A stretch of 64,000 nt of DNA, taken from Auanema rhodensis (taxonomy: Eukaryota > Nematoda > Chromadorea > Rhabditida > Rhabditidae). The stretch's first letter is position 1. Each line of letters begins with the position of its first letter. The stretch is from NCBI GenBank assembly GCA_964057225.1, contig OZ059894.1, forward strand, positions 6,789,131 through 6,853,130, read 5' to 3'. Shown piece by piece: positions 1 through 14,245 of the stretch. The position numbers were made by a program, and so were the translations under genes. Under the pieces are notes generated by a model. It did no database searches. It saw only the letters and a program-made list of their open reading frames with translations, and was not told the origin of the DNA.

Positions 1-3000
1 GTAAGAAATAATAGATTTTCTAATATAATGTTTTAAATAGAATAAAGTAAAAATACAAAATGGTTCACAAGCTGCAAAAAAAACGAATAATCCTCTTGTG
101 TGAGGTATTTCATCTTGCATACTGCATGGCTGAATAACAGCTCATTCCCATATGTGAAGATCAGAAGTAGGCATAAACCTATATATCTTAATGAATGTTA
201 TTATCTTGTTAAAGGTAAGAATAAATGAAAATATATATATTAAATGTGTATGTGTGTTGAAGCTTTATGTAGGATACAAAGGGGCAAGTGAACTAAACTA
301 AGATAAACGATCTCCAATCCTTAGCAGTCATCAGTAAATCAAGATAAGATAAAGAAGATGAGAAAGCAAATGTTCTTTGCTTTATTATACTCAATCTTAA
401 GTGGAAAGTTTAGAGAGATAAAGTGACAAACTGATTAATCGAAGTCACAGGTTGTGCTTTGTTTTAAAACATTTTTTACATTTTTTTCATAAAGTTCTCT
501 TCGTTCGTTCAATTTCTGTATTACAAGCTGATCACATATCTTCAGCTCAGCTATATTTATATCATCTAATACATTCTTTTCATAGTACTAAAATGATTAA
601 GAATCAATTAAAATACAAATATTTCTATTATTGAATATCAAAAATAAAACTTTCTAATAATACTTAGAGCATTGTGAACTTGTGACAAACTTAATTTTGA
701 ACTGAAAGGTAGTCGTGAAAGCTGATGGCTATGTCTGTCATAGCTGTCACTACGTGAGCCATTTGCATTTTGACATTATTTTTTATTTTTTTGGCTCACC
801 GCGCGGTTGAGGTATTGAATTTAAAAGAGAACAGAAATAAAAAATAGACAATTTTCCAGCAATAAAATGCTACTTTAAGAGCAAAATTATTCAAATTATA
901 ATTCAAAAAAACAATTAAAATTTGGAAAAAATTTTTTTACGAGAGATTTATGTTCGATGGTCTATCTTTCAAACAAAGAAAACATTATTTTCTCATTAAT
1001 CGAGTGCGTGGACTCATTAAAATATCAAAGACATGCCATTTGAAGAAATTATCAAGAATTTGATTAAAGTTTAGAACAAGTTGAAACAAGTTTGTTCCAT
1101 CTTGTGTATTAAAAACATATTTTGAAATTTTAAAGTTTATTACGAGGCTATAAGAATAATTGTATTTGTTTCTATAAAGTTTATAAGATACTACTTCTAA
1201 TTGAAACACATAGAACACGAAGTTTGTACTTTCAATAAGTATGTACAAATGAACAGAAAAATTTAAGAGGAAAACTAAGAATAAATTGAAATTTTGAAGA
1301 AACGGACCAATAGATCTATGGCAATATCTACATGTAGTATATCTATGTATTTTCTTGAAATATATATGTATGAATACATATTTATATAGATAGTTCATAT
1401 CTAAATTAAAGGAAAATAATTAAGAAAGAATCTCAAAATGTTATTTTTCTCAATTTTATTCAGAATATAAAGTACTTACATATAGTTAAATTAATCATTT
1501 TTTTCATTTAATACTTAATGAATATAGATAAACATTTCGTAACTTGACCGGAAACAAATTAATTTTTTTTGTTTATTTTTTTTTATAAATAAATTTACGA
1601 ATATAATTTATATGGAAGTAAAATTAAGATGTTTCTTTTATAATTTATTTAAACAACTTGTTTAAATATGTAAATATTAGGGTCTTTTTCAACAAAAGTT
1701 TAAAGATTATCTTACGTCATTTAGGATTTATGTTCGGCTTTCTAACAGAAAAATAAAAGAAAAATGCACAACATTAAGAGTGATATCTTTGGTTCAAATA
1801 TATTTATATTTGCTTTATTTTCTATTGATATTTCTCATTTTAAAATTTGATTCAAAACTTGAAGATATGTGATGAAGATTTTGATTTAAGCTTTTTTGGT
1901 ATATTTGAATAATTCTACTTCTATGTGGGCTTAGGTATTGTATGATAAAGTATATCATCAAAAAATGGCTGGAAATTATATAAATAGAACAAGTTGATAG
2001 ATAAATTAGAAAAATCTTGAACGAGTGAGATTTGGAGATCAAATTCAATAGCTGTGAACAAGAGTAACGACAAGCGTTTCAGATAGAGGTGAGATTCATT
2101 TGCAACTGACAGCTCATACGTTATCATCAAGATCAACTCAATGGCTCAAAAGCATCAATGGTGAAATGGTTGAAAGATTAAAATATCTTGTTTGACGACA
2201 GCTGTCTATTCCTTTGTGTTAGCACATGATTATCTACCAAAAAAGGGGAAGTGATGCGTGCTCGCAGAGCTGAGATGTGAACATAGTGCTGTGCACTCCT
2301 GATGCTAAGGAAGCACACAAGCGAAAATACAAAGTTTTTTTGTATAGAAGTTTAGGTCGAATAGTATGGGGTTAGGACAGGAAATGACGACTCTGACTAT
2401 GGTACAATGATTAAAAATTAGAAATAGAAGATAAGAGCAGCGTAATTCAAGATGTTTGGATAAGAACATACATATAGAAAGTCAAGATAGGAAGCCAAAT
2501 AAGAAAGTTTTTAGAATTTGTTTTTTCGCTTTAAATAAGAGAAATACATCTCAATTATTTGGAAGGTAATTACTTCTTGAAATACGAACGACGGATGAAG
2601 TATTCAGAGATACAAATAAGAAATAGAGGAATCTTCAGAAAGAAAAGGTTTCATTCTTTTGAGAAGAGATTTTTGCCTTCAAAGTCTAGATTCAGACAGA
2701 GTGACTGAGCATCATAAACTGGCAACAATCTCCAGCATAATGACTTATTTTGAGAGCAAACTTCATAAAAATATGCAAATAATCAGGGGGAAACTAAAAG
2801 TAAAGTGATGGAAATATGTTAGTATGGCGGATTTAGTAGTAAACGAAAAAAAATGATTTAAAGCATATTTAGTATAGTTTTTGAAAAAAAAAACTTGAAT
2901 TCTTTCCTATAGGTGGTATATATGGAAATCGTATGTGCTTGACCCTTTATAATATATACCCGGAAACAATTGTCGAAAATTCTTTTATAAATTTTTTTTT

Positions 3001-6000
3001 CAATAATCTCTATGAAGTATTGTAAGACGGGAATTCAAAAATTGAATAAAAGCAGGTCGATTAAGTTGACGCAAAAGCGGGGGTAGAGGAAAAGTCTCTG
3101 ACCGAAACAAAAAAAAAGATGAGGAAGAAGAGAACAAGGCTGATGTTAGTCTCATTTTCTTATTCATCATACATAAATAATAAGATTTAATTGTCAATTT
3201 TGTTGTTCTTCTTTACTTCCAAAAAAAATAAAAAATCTAACGGAAAACAATGTTTTTACGGTTCGACGATTGAAGTAAAACAGAAAGAGATATTAGGGTT
3301 TAAGCAACAAAACCGAAAAAAAAACAAAAGAAAAAGAAAACTACAATTATTTCTCAGAAAAAAATATTCAAAATCATCTATGAATCAGTAATCTTAGTAA
3401 TTCTTAACCATACTTTCATATACTATGACATGTTTGTCATAATATAGATGGAGCATTGATCTGAGATGAATGTAAAGAAGAGGGGAAGTTGTTACCTTCA
3501 AATGTCAAAGATGATCTCATGCGATCTGCCCATCTGAATCATCAGAATTTCCGTTTGAGATCATTCAGACTAATTAAGAATGTAATGTTGTCTTAAGCTG
3601 GACAGCTTTGTTCACCTAATCCAACACATTTTTTGTTTCTAAATGGCCTATTAGAATGAAACTAAGAAGAATAATGCATTAATTACTTAAGCATTTTTGC
3701 TGTATGTATGCTCAAATACAACCAGCATTTGCAGAAAAAAAAAGTTGTGAATTAAGCAGTCTGCTGATTCGTAGAGAATGACGTCTTCTTTTGACTATGA
3801 ATAGACAACTAATTTAGTCATATCTGTATAGCCTTTTTTCAATATACATGCTGGTTAGAGAATCTAATAAAGAAAACGAGAACGAATGCACAGACACTTA
3901 AGCTTCACTGACCATGCTGTCTTCTAGAATCAGGCACATGGCACAGAAGATTAGGCTTTAATCTTTTCACTCCAATTTGTTCTGTTTCTGATCTTTTTTT
4001 CTTTTTCGTATTCTTCTTCTTTCTTTTTTTTATTTAAGAAGAAAAAATGAAACTAACCGATTCGATGTAAAGCTTCCGAATGAAAGCAGGGAGTAATGTA
4101 CTAAAGAAGATATGCCTGTAGCTCACTGCTCACAATTGAAATTGAAATAAGGCCCGGGGGTAATGCATGTTTAGATGCTCATATACTATGTATACAATGA
4201 TCTGAATGATAATTTGGAATCTACAGAACGGGAGGAGATATGGCATAGCGATGATAGAGTTATAGCTGAATGACGTGCGACTAGTTCATCAAAAACTATT
4301 TTAGTTTTGCTCATTCTATATCGGGTTCATTGGATTTTGAGTCATTGAATACCCAAAACTTAAATTTTATTATAATAGCGATGTCCAGCTCATAGATGGA
4401 CCTTCATGGTTGTAACAAGATAGAGTCTCCAGAAGATAACTTTGGATGGACTCCGATTTATGAGATTCTGCAGACGAATTCAATTTATTTTTCTTCACAT
4501 TTGGAGACAATTTAATAACAAGTATACAAAGATCTGTTGAATGATATAAGCGGCCAGCACTAATGTACTTTTGTATGGAAAAAGAGAAAAAAAGGAAGAA
4601 AATGAAGTAAAACTTTAGCGGAATTTACCAAACATTTTACATTAAAGCACTAGAAGAAAAGTGGGGTTTGTAATGCGATATAGAATTAGAAAACGAGGAT
4701 GTAGCTTTGAATAGCTGAACAGTCTGTTTTGCAATACATCCAGCTTCTATTAAGTTTTCAACAAGTCTAAAGAAAAAAATGAAGTTCAAAGAGCCATGTA
4801 CCGCTCTTGATCTTCCGACAAAGTTTTTAAAGCTTTAGCAAGTTTGAAGTAAGAGAGCTTGAAGATTTATCCGACAGGAGATGAAAGATGTTAAAACATA
4901 TGAGCCACGTTTTTTCATTCAGGTATGAATGAGCATAGAAGTAATAAAATTCGGAAATTCTGACTCACAAAAGAGTTAAGATTAGCAAAATATAATTTTA
5001 AGAAATGTAAGATTAAAGATAACATTAAATATTCGAATAAAAAAGAAGAAGATGAAGCAAAGTTGGAAGCAAGGAAAGGCAACCCGTGATCCTTCAAAGC
5101 TAAGATGTCAAGGCACACACCTGATGTGAGTTGTGATATTTCAAGAAAAAGAAGAAGCTTCTCTCATGTTCCAGTTTAAGTTTAAATACAAATATTACTT
5201 TCAATAGACAGAAGAATTATATTTGAAGAAAACGTGGGAGTAGTGGGAATTGAGAGTTTTCCATGTTTGAATCCTGCAGTGTATATGCAGATCGTAGATA
5301 GATGAATATAAAATGTCTAATGTCGATGAGGAAAGTAAGAAACAAAAAAAAAAGAAATGAGAACTAATATATGGGCTTTTAGAATTATTATAAGTGGAAA
5401 AAAAAATTTATAGATATATTGGTAATAGATGAATAGTATAGTTTATAGTTATATATGTAAATGCGTATATGAGGATAGATAGAAGAATCAAAAACCTTTT
5501 TAAAAAATGTCGGAATTTTCACTGCAGACTTGCGGATAAGTGACAAACTCAGGAATATTAAGGAATAGAGCGTTGTTTTGGTTGGATAGATAGTGAAACC
5601 CAAACTCTCGTTTCGTCATTAGACATTCAGAAAAAAGGCTCTCTAATGGTTTTTGTGTGTTTTTAATCCTCATATTCAGTTAAAGAAACAAAAAAAAAAT
5701 AAATAAGTGTTGATGTGTATTAAGGATCGAGCAATGAAAATGAAACAATGTACGTACTACGTAGATGTTTGTTGTTGCATGTTTCACAACAACGAAGTTG
5801 TTTAATGTTTGAAATGAGCTAAATTGTAATAGTAGATTTGAAATTTGTGTAGAGCATTGAATTGAATTCATTAATTGTGTGCAGAATTAGAAGATCTGAA
5901 TGTGTCCATAACAGCAGTAGCATCTAAATAATCAAAGTAATTATTGTGATTAATACGACTAACAGATGTACTTTACTACATGATATACGAGAGATAAGAT

Positions 6001-6114
6001 AATATTATTATTAGTATTCAGGAAATATATTGTTATTTCAATTTTAAAATTAGATAAATTTAGTTTTTACTATGTGTTATAAAGCAATATGTTAAGAGCA
6101 CGTTCCAATTTTCC
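1..6114. other. AT-rich, gene-poor stretch with no supported gene
   Basis: I see no recognisable protein, RNA gene or mobile element here. From about 2.0 to 5.6 kb the + strand is noticeably purine-rich (runs of GAAGAAGA type), so the - strand is pyrimidine-rich, as introns of this genome tend to be. The longest open frame is 985-1398 on the - strand (137 codons). Its composition is that of AT-rich non-coding DNA (rich in F, L, N, Y, I) and no family is recognised. This could be intergenic DNA or part of a large - strand intron. Confidence 0.5.
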
Positions 6115-6116
6115 AG

Positions 6117-6190
<74 letters not shown>

Positions 6191-6191
6191 G
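6115..6191. repeat. (CT)n microsatellite with TTT interruptions
   Basis: About 77 bp of CT dinucleotides broken by a few CTTTCT units. The long open frame of Leu-Ser residues read through it is a by-product of the repeat and not a gene. Confidence 0.95.
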
Positions 6192-6432
6192 TTACTTATT
6201 TTCTCTCCTACACCGAACCTCTACAACTTCTCCCACTCTCCTTTCCTTACTACATAAACTCAGTGTCATCTTCCTACTGACTACACACGTGTCATTCAAA
6301 TGAATGTCACTCGTCACTGAAACGTATATGAATATCTCCCGCATACTACAGCATCTGACCTTTGAAACCCGGAATTAAAGAAGTTGCAATTCTTCGTTTT
6401 ATGCTCAATGTTTGTTCAACAATTAGTTTTTT

Positions 6433-6591
6433 CTAAGAAATTTCCATTAACTTGTGCAATCTAACAGAAATATCCGAATCTGTATATAATCTTCTGGTCA
6501 TATTTTTCATGAACTTCCAACCTCCATTTATTAGCAGGAGCAGCAGAGGCGAGAGCAGCAGTAACATCAAACAAATTGTCCCGAATTGCAT
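6433..6591 (-). CDS. Candidate small secreted peptide ORF (weak)
   Basis: A 52-codon frame starting at an internal ATG (a longer frame of 76 codons starts at 6663). Residues 1-22 form a hydrophobic Leu-rich segment that could act as a signal peptide or membrane anchor. Residues 31-34 are MTRR, a dibasic pair that could be a processing site, followed by the C-terminal 18 residues LYTDSDISVRLHKLMEIS and a stop. That layout resembles a neuropeptide precursor, but I do not recognise the peptide. The base composition is richer in GC than its surroundings. The opposite strand is also open over the same stretch (6452-6652), which weakens the case. No splice or promoter evidence could be tied to it. 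It may be chance. Confidence 0.2.
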   Translation of the reverse strand: MQFGTICLMLLLLSPLLLLLINGGWKFMKNMTRRLYTDSDISVRLHKLMEIS

Positions 6592-7575
6592 GAAACGATT
6601 TTGTCGTTCTGAACACCAACATAGATCAACCGTTTTATGCGACCGCAGATAGAAGTATGGCATTTTTCACGTGTTTTCACGTAATTTAGAAAAAATTGCT
6701 TAGGGTAATTAGCATAAATTAACGTAGAGCTCTGATCTTATCAGAAAGCTTTCATATAAATTAGTATATTCTTGTTTACAGCATTAATTATATGGCATAT
6801 ATGAAACTAGAATAGTGAGCTTACAAAGAAAAATATAATTAATGCAACCATATAATATTAAGTGAACGGATAATATTAAGTGATCAAAGTTTATTCTTTT
6901 TTAGTTGAACAGCTGTCCATTTACTTATACAATAGCAAGAATATGAAACGAATTTTCTTCAAAAGAGCGAAAAACATTAAAAATAACAATAATAAGCAGG
7001 GAAATAGCATAATAAAATTCTTTCCGAAGGATTTACAGAATAAGCAAGGTCTTTTTCGGTTATAGCAGTTTTAAGTTTTGATTTATCTGAGGAACTAGCT
7101 TCAGTATATTGTGACAAGATACTATTAAACAAAGAAAAGCATAACTATGTGTGTATGAGTTGAGAACCATTTTCATATTCCTACCGTGTTTTCGGTTCGT
7201 CTTGCAGTACTCGTATTTCAAGTTTGGGTAAGGAGGGCGGAGAAAGGTAAAGCATACACATCCTCCAACATGTATGTTCATAAGTAAAGATTTGAGCTTA
7301 TGTGTATTAATCTTGAGAGTAAGGAACTGAAAGGGAACAAGATTGAGAGAGAGAGAGAGGGAAAGAAAGCACATAGAGGGGAATTTTGTCTAAACTTAAA
7401 CCATCGGCTCAGATTAAAAAAAATGAATAATAAGGTATTTCGTATGCTGTTCTAATTGTTGATGCAATGCCGAATTGTCACCCATTGATGAATATTAGTT
7501 GAAGGATAACAGTAAAGCCAAATTCAATAGAACATCGTCATACATATTTACACATATATACTAAAAAATAACAAT

Positions 7576-7620
7576 ATAAATAATAATAATATTATTTATT
7601 ATTATTAATATTATTATTAT
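7576..7620. repeat. AT-only (TAA/TTA)n simple repeat
   Basis: About 45 bp of interrupted TAATAATA/TTATTATTA triplets, partly self-complementary. It sits in the most AT-rich part of the left half of the window. Confidence 0.8.
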
Positions 7621-9366
7621 AGTTATAACCATACACGCGAAATGAAAATTTCCTTTTGAAGCTCAACTGAAAACATAAATTTGTGGAATAGCAGCACTGT
7701 CAGATGGGATCATTCAAAATATAATACATTTTATTCAGAAAGTGAATTTTACAATACATTGACAAGAGAAAAATTAATATAATTGAAATTTATATACTCA
7801 ATTAATGAATTAATATCATAAATTTTGATAAAAATTTACATTTTGAGAAGAAAAAGTTAAAATTTAATTTCATTGAAATCAGAGTTTTCCAACGCATCGG
7901 ACGTTTTTCACAATTTTTTTAATGTAATTTTGCAAAATTATTTTACAAAATACAGTCTTAGCGTTTTATTATTTCATTTTTTTAAATTTTATATAAATAT
8001 TTTTGATTAGAAAATGGCAATGAAATACAATTTTAGTTGAAATAAAATTTATAATATTATTTTAAAGTTTATATAGTTTTAAAACTTTTTTATAATCAAA
8101 TATGCTTAAGCTCTTCTTTCATTTAATGTTCGTTTGTTGAACAATTACCAAAAATTATACAAATAAGTATTTCTACTACTTTACTAAATAAGGCAAACAT
8201 TTTTTTTTTTCAAAAAATTGTAAAACTAAGCTAAACTTGAAAAAAAAATCATAAATACAGTAAGCATAGAGAAAAAAGAAGCAAATATGTAGCCGGTTAG
8301 AAAGGCAAAATGTATTTAAAGCTTATTAGGTCAAGTTTTCAAAGCTTATTTTGGAAATTTTGCAGAAATAATAAAATATGACATTCATTCATTTGATAAT
8401 AGAAATGCTAAAAAAACACCTATAGAGTTTTCCATCTGATTGAATCTATGAGCAAATTGGTCGGTTTAAATATAAAAAATGCTTTGTCAACTACCAATTT
8501 ACCAGCTTAATTAGGAAAGTTTATTATTTAATCTTTATTATATTTTTCATTTAAATAAATTTACATATGGATACAATACAACTTTATAAAATAAAATTAT
8601 TATTATTAATATAATATGATACAATCGATGAATTTGGGATTCCTAATTTCATTTGATCCTCAATTTCTTATTCTGAGCCATGTTATTCATCATAGTATTA
8701 CCTAAACTATTAGAAATTTGGAACCTGTGTTCACTCTCATGTTTCAAGTAGTAATGTGATATTCGATTTTGTTTGTATGTTATTTTAAATGTTACTCCTC
8801 CTTGTTTAGGATTTACTAATTGTTTTTGAACTTCCACGTCCCCTATTCAACATCAGGAAGATGTACATCGTATGTAACTGTCCCCAATCTTTAGTTGGTC
8901 CCTTCTCTGAGCTAAATTTTGTCGATTGCCAAAGTAAAAAATTTGGGAAAAAACCAAAAAAAAAAAGACTGAAAGAGGGTGGAAAGCGAAATGAGGAAAG
9001 ATGAGGGAAGAGCAAAATGGAAGAAGAGAAACTCGAAAATAAGCTTTCGAGCAGGAGAGCAATAGAGCAAAAAAGAAGAAAGAGAAAGTGAGAAAGGATA
9101 CGAAGATGAGAGACCGCAGAGAGATAAAGACGGAAAAGGCACATTCAGCCGTTTTTCACCCCGTATTTATTGGTGAGCTCGTCTGGCTCCTCATCTACTA
9201 CCAACACCATCAAAGCCGCCACCTAGCCCTCTCCATTTTCCTCTGTTTTCTTTCTCTCTCGATCTCTCGCATCTCTATAATCTTTTTTGTCTTTATATCT
9301 CTTTTTCTCAATGGCAGATTCAATAAACCCCGAATCATTCTGCAAATGGAGCGCGACGGCCTCTAG

Positions 9367-11683
9367 ACCAAATGCTGTATCCGTCGTCGTTCATTTACCA
9401 CCTCATCCCATGCTTCATGTCATCGACTTCAAACTTCTCATTTTGATGCCGATGATCTATCACCGAAAGTTTCTCTGTTAAATGAAAATAAAAGTAAATG
9501 AAAAAGTTGTTCAACATACTTGTACACAAGTCGACCTTTATAATCAGCTCCAAGTTTAATTAGGCTAATTAATGAATGGAAATTGCATGCGAATTGTTTA
9601 TCGTATATACATTCTTTTTAACTATGTGTATAGTAGTACTAGGTCGTTCGCTTTGATGAGGCACATGAGGGTGTTTCCTCCTTCCTACTTTCTTTTCCCT
9701 TCTGCAAACCCCGCGCAATCCTGTTTTGCTCCTTTAGATCCTTTACTCGAATCACTTTGTTTATCTCCTCTCCCTTTTCTGGACGATGGTTCGATGTAGG
9801 CTTCCGGGACTAATATGGACTAAATATATACGAATAGGACAACTTACATAATTTTAAGTAAAAAAGATTTATTAAAGAAAATTAGATAAAATATAAAGTT
9901 TTAGTTAAATAATTTTTTTATTTTTCAAATGCATAATGAATAAACAAAAATATTTAGATTGAGGGAGTCGTAGAAAATCAAATGAAATAGTAAAGTGTGA
10001 AATTGGAAAAATCAGAAAAGATGCATGATATAGGCTTTTGCTTGTGCTCAATTAGCCAAAACGATAGTATGTAGATAGATGGATGATGAGGTGAATCACA
10101 TCATTGTCTGCTTTTTCATTCAACTTTTATCATGTCTTTCTATTGATCACATGCTCTTCGTTGATTTTACATGTCTGTATATGCATACATGAAGATATTT
10201 TATTTCTAGATCAAACAACAAATGAAGAAAAATATAAAAATATAAAAACTTTTTTAATATCTGCAGCCTAAAATCCACATTTTTCATGAAAAAATATTGA
10301 AAAGCTGTATGGAAACCTAATTATGATATATAAATTCATTAGCTTCATAGGGTAATCAGTTAAGAAGACGAATGGACAACGCCTTGCGCAGTAGTTCCAG
10401 AAGAACCCCCGGCATACAAAAAACCGACAACGAAACCAGTTGAGCGACAGGGAAAGGGGAGATGGGAAGTGAGAGGGGGAACTGTCAGCAGGCGAGCTCT
10501 CTTTATCTATCTCTCACAGCCTCCCCCCTCTTTTCTCATTGACTTTACCACTCTAACACTCTCTTTCTTTATCTCTCTCTCATTCTTTTCACTTTTTGGC
10601 TAAGACCAGAACGCACATACACACGTAGGCACGCAACCGTCCAATACGTACATTCATATATCTTGTATATTATAGATAAATATATTGACGATATATGATT
10701 GCTATAATGAGTTATGAATGAAATCAGCTATTTTCATTTTTTTATTCTACAATGCTTTGATTTGCATCAGTATCTCGTAATATGCTCTCAAGTTGACTTG
10801 TTCATATATTCTGTGCTCCTTTTCCGTGCTCACACCTTGATTTGAGCATGATTTTAGTCTTATTTCCTACAATAATTTCCATTTCAATATTCATGCGGAT
10901 GTTTATTTTTTTTTTTCAAAATTTTCGCCATTTGTATGTTGGTGATGTTAGCGTAAATCTCACGTCAGTCTTATTTTTACTTGAACGGGCCAATGAAGCG
11001 GTTGTGTCTCGTATTTCAAATTACTCTCCACTTTCATTCCTTTGTAATATTTATTCATTAGGCTTGTAGGAATTGATCTAAACTTAAGCTTCATCTTCAA
11101 TCTGACTTTATCAATATGTTGTTGTTTATTTCTCAAAATCTAGCATCTCATCAAGACAGAGATGCGTATCATCTCATTAACTTATCATCAATGCTTACTG
11201 TGTTTGTCACCACATCTCATTTACTCGACAATATTCTATTTTATTTTTTATTTAAGGATCATTTGCTTTCTCTGTTTGTCTCGTTTTGACATTGGGCATA
11301 TATCTTTTCATAATATTCTGAGAAAAAACTCTTATCAAGACATCACATCTTCAAATCTGCCCAAATATCCCATTCGCTCACTATAGTCCGATTTGCCAAT
11401 TTTCACAAGTTTTTTTTCCCATGAAGTTAGCTAATCCTATACAAGTATATTTTAGTTTTGTTGAATTGTTAATGTTGGCCAAGTGACGGATATGAGAGCA
11501 AGTACTTCCAATTGAGTTTTGCTGTCAAATTTCTGAACGCTTTGATTATCTATTTTGACTCGACTGAACTAACATTTGTCGATTATGTAACTATAAACTG
11601 AGTATCAACATCTATTTTTTCTTTCGTTAGTTCATTCGTGTTCTATCACTAGCTTCTACTCTTTATATATTATGTATTCTTAT

Positions 11684-11752
<69 letters not shown>

Positions 11753-14245
11753 AGCTCTTTCTCGGTTTCTTTATCTTACTATCTCATACCCTATTACTCT
11801 TTTTTTTCCACTGATGTTCTCTAACTCGTTGCAACGAATGGAAAATAAGAATCGCTTACGACTACCAAGGTTGTGAATGAAGATATGATTCCAACATTCA
11901 GCTCCAATTTTTTATTCATTTTCATTACTCTTTATATTATTTTTTCTTTATATATATTATCCTTTCAAAATATTTGGTTTGAGAATATCAGGTAGCTTGT
12001 AAGAAGGATCAAACCGATATATTCAGAATATGTTCAAGTTTCATCCTATATTGCCCACATATTTTTCTATGCTACTTGCTCAGTGAATCAAATATCTTGT
12101 GTGTATTTTATTATTATCAGCAAAATTTCTAATTAGCTTCTAGTTCATATGGTCAAAATAATTTCTATTTTTCGTTCAATTATCGACATCACTGCTCGAA
12201 AGAACATTCACTTCTTATCGATTGGTAATCTCAAGAGCACTCTGCTATCAAATTGCTTTGAACTTATAGTTAGTGATAATAAGTTCTGTTGTTGGATCTA
12301 TTTATTCATATATTATATCCAATATATCCATATGTTATATTGTTATTTTCAAACAATATTGTCTGATATACACAAGAGTATTATTTGTTTTTTACTACAA
12401 GTTATAAATTTTTTATAGTAAATGCAATACATAAGTACTTTAACTTTAATTACTTTTTTATTTCTTTAGTATAATTTTGATTTTTTTTCCAAATTCTTAT
12501 TAATTTTTCTATCCACCCCTCCCCTGTATGTTGTCTCAATATCTTGTTATCCACCTTATACATGTAATGATTAAGCTGTGTTCATGCAAATCAAATGGCA
12601 ATATTTTTTGAAAATTTATTTATCTGCAATGTGCTTTGAAGAAATTCCGAAAACATTGCATACCGTCTTCTTAATCATGTAATTCTTCAAGCATGGAAGA
12701 ACAATTTCGAATGGAAAAGCTAGGCAAAATAAACGAACGATGCCATGTAGCACCCAGCCGTTCGCACCTATTGTTGTTGCTTTCGCCGTTGTCGTCATCA
12801 CGATTATAGTTGTGATCGACATTGTTCAGAACTTCTTCGAGATTCGAGCTGTTGGTAATATCGAATCAATCCTATCTCTGTATCCGTCTGTCGTTTCCGC
12901 CATATAGCAGTCGTCCCGGTGTAGCTGATGTGGTTCTCATCGTCGGTGGTGAAGCCCGGCTGAATCGATTGAGAGCTCCTGTGACGAGGCTAGTTTGGGC
13001 ACTGATGACAAATGACAACTGATATTATGCGCATCCACATAACCGAAAGCATAATATTCCGTTTCGTTTACATTCAGATCATTATCATTCTCCTTATTTC
13101 TTCACTTTCTTCATGAATATTACAAAATTCTTTTTCCTTTTTTCTATTCTATCTATCTGCCTCTTCTAGCGTGTGACTATTTCTTTTAGCTAATACGACA
13201 CCACACAACGCCACCCCCTCATACTCTAAATGAGCTTTAACGAATGGCAAGTAGTGTTCCATGTGCAATTTCTGGAGCATCCATTCTGTTACATTTGTTG
13301 CATCGTCTCACGTCCCCATTTGAATGTTTTCAGCTTCAACATCAAACGGCTACATCTTCTTGGTGAAGCCATTTGGGTTCCTTCAATTTCTTTACCGCTG
13401 AGCTTCTCCATCATTCTGTGCCTCTTAATGTCCAATTTAAATTAGTATTAGATGAATATATCCTCTCCCTCTGAATGCTATCGTTGTCTGTCCACGAATT
13501 GTTTATTTGTGAGCAATTTTCTAAACAAAATTTGAATTTTATTAGAAAATTGCATCACACTTCAACTGTGGATTTCAACATCAACTAAGCATCCTATCAT
13601 ATAATTCAAAAGCATTCTATTCCAAAAGTAGAAACTAATTCGTTAAATTAAAATATTTCAAATATTTAATCTTAGCAGATTTTCATTTTTATTCGAAAAC
13701 ACATGTTAGAACTACAATTACATCATATCAAATCAAATCTTATAGTATCAGCTTGTTGAGCTACATCTTATTCATACATACATCTGGTTATTATTTTTAA
13801 TAAATTATTTAATATCTTTGTCGTTCAAATTGAAGAGCTAATTTTTAATTTACATACATGTCCTTTGATGTCATATGAACAACTTACATATCATACATTT
13901 ATATAATTTTTACAAATGCTCTCTGGTACAAATGAAACTAAAACCGCTTTCATACAACATGAAGTTGGGAATAAGCTGTAGTTCAGAGAAAAATTGAGTT
14001 AAGGAGGAAAAAAAGATTATGTTCTCGCCTTTTTTTTTTCGCATTCTGCTGGCTTTGTGTCCATCTTATGTATCTTCTCATCTCTTGTACTTTCAAACAT
14101 TTTGGCTCGTCTTTTCGTTGTTACTAGTCGCTCTGTGCTCAACCACAATCATCACCACAACCACCGCCAGCAACAACACCACAACCACCACCACGACTAT
14201 TTTGCCCCTTCGATCCATTGCCTTTTTCGGCCGGCGCGCGTCCTG
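9367..14245 (+). other. Hypothetical exon chain of a type II membrane protein
   Basis: Four GC-richer islands in a pyrimidine-rich background can be read as exons whose phases fit each other: 9367-9493, 10365-10468, 12692-12854 and 14128-14245, each with AG before and GT after. The second encodes a Pro/Lys/Thr-rich piece (begins DEWTTPCAVVPEE). The third encodes a basic stretch, then a single hydrophobic helix (APIVVAFAVVVITIIVVI). The fourth encodes a Thr/Asn-rich stalk. Read together this would be a single-pass protein with a basic N-side and a mucin-like outer side. No family is recognised, the first acceptor has a poor pyrimidine tract, other frames (including the - strand at 12.8-13.0 kb) also look protein-like, and no start or end exon was found. 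Treat as a hypothesis only. Confidence 0.2.
11686..11750. repeat. Uninterrupted (CT)n microsatellite
   Basis: About 65 bp of perfect CT dinucleotide repeats, longer and purer than the tract at 6.1 kb. It produces a spurious Leu-Ser open frame. Confidence 0.97.

Larger units (their letters stand above)
6192..9160. other. Gene-poor stretch, AT-rich in the middle
   Basis: Apart from the weak ORF at 6433-6591 nothing is supported. 7.4-8.7 kb is extremely AT-rich. The last 250 bases (8.93-9.15 kb) are strongly purine-rich on the + strand and end abruptly where the following sequence becomes pyrimidine-rich. Confidence 0.5.

Noticed and set aside
6089-6280. Leu-Ser-rich frame
   Set aside because: Produced by the (CT)n microsatellite. 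The same applies to 11682-11876.
12822-13022. + strand frame SRPGVADVVLIVGGEARLN and the - strand frame over the same bases
   Set aside because: Both strands look protein-like in this GC-richer patch, and neither joins in phase to a neighbour. No call made.
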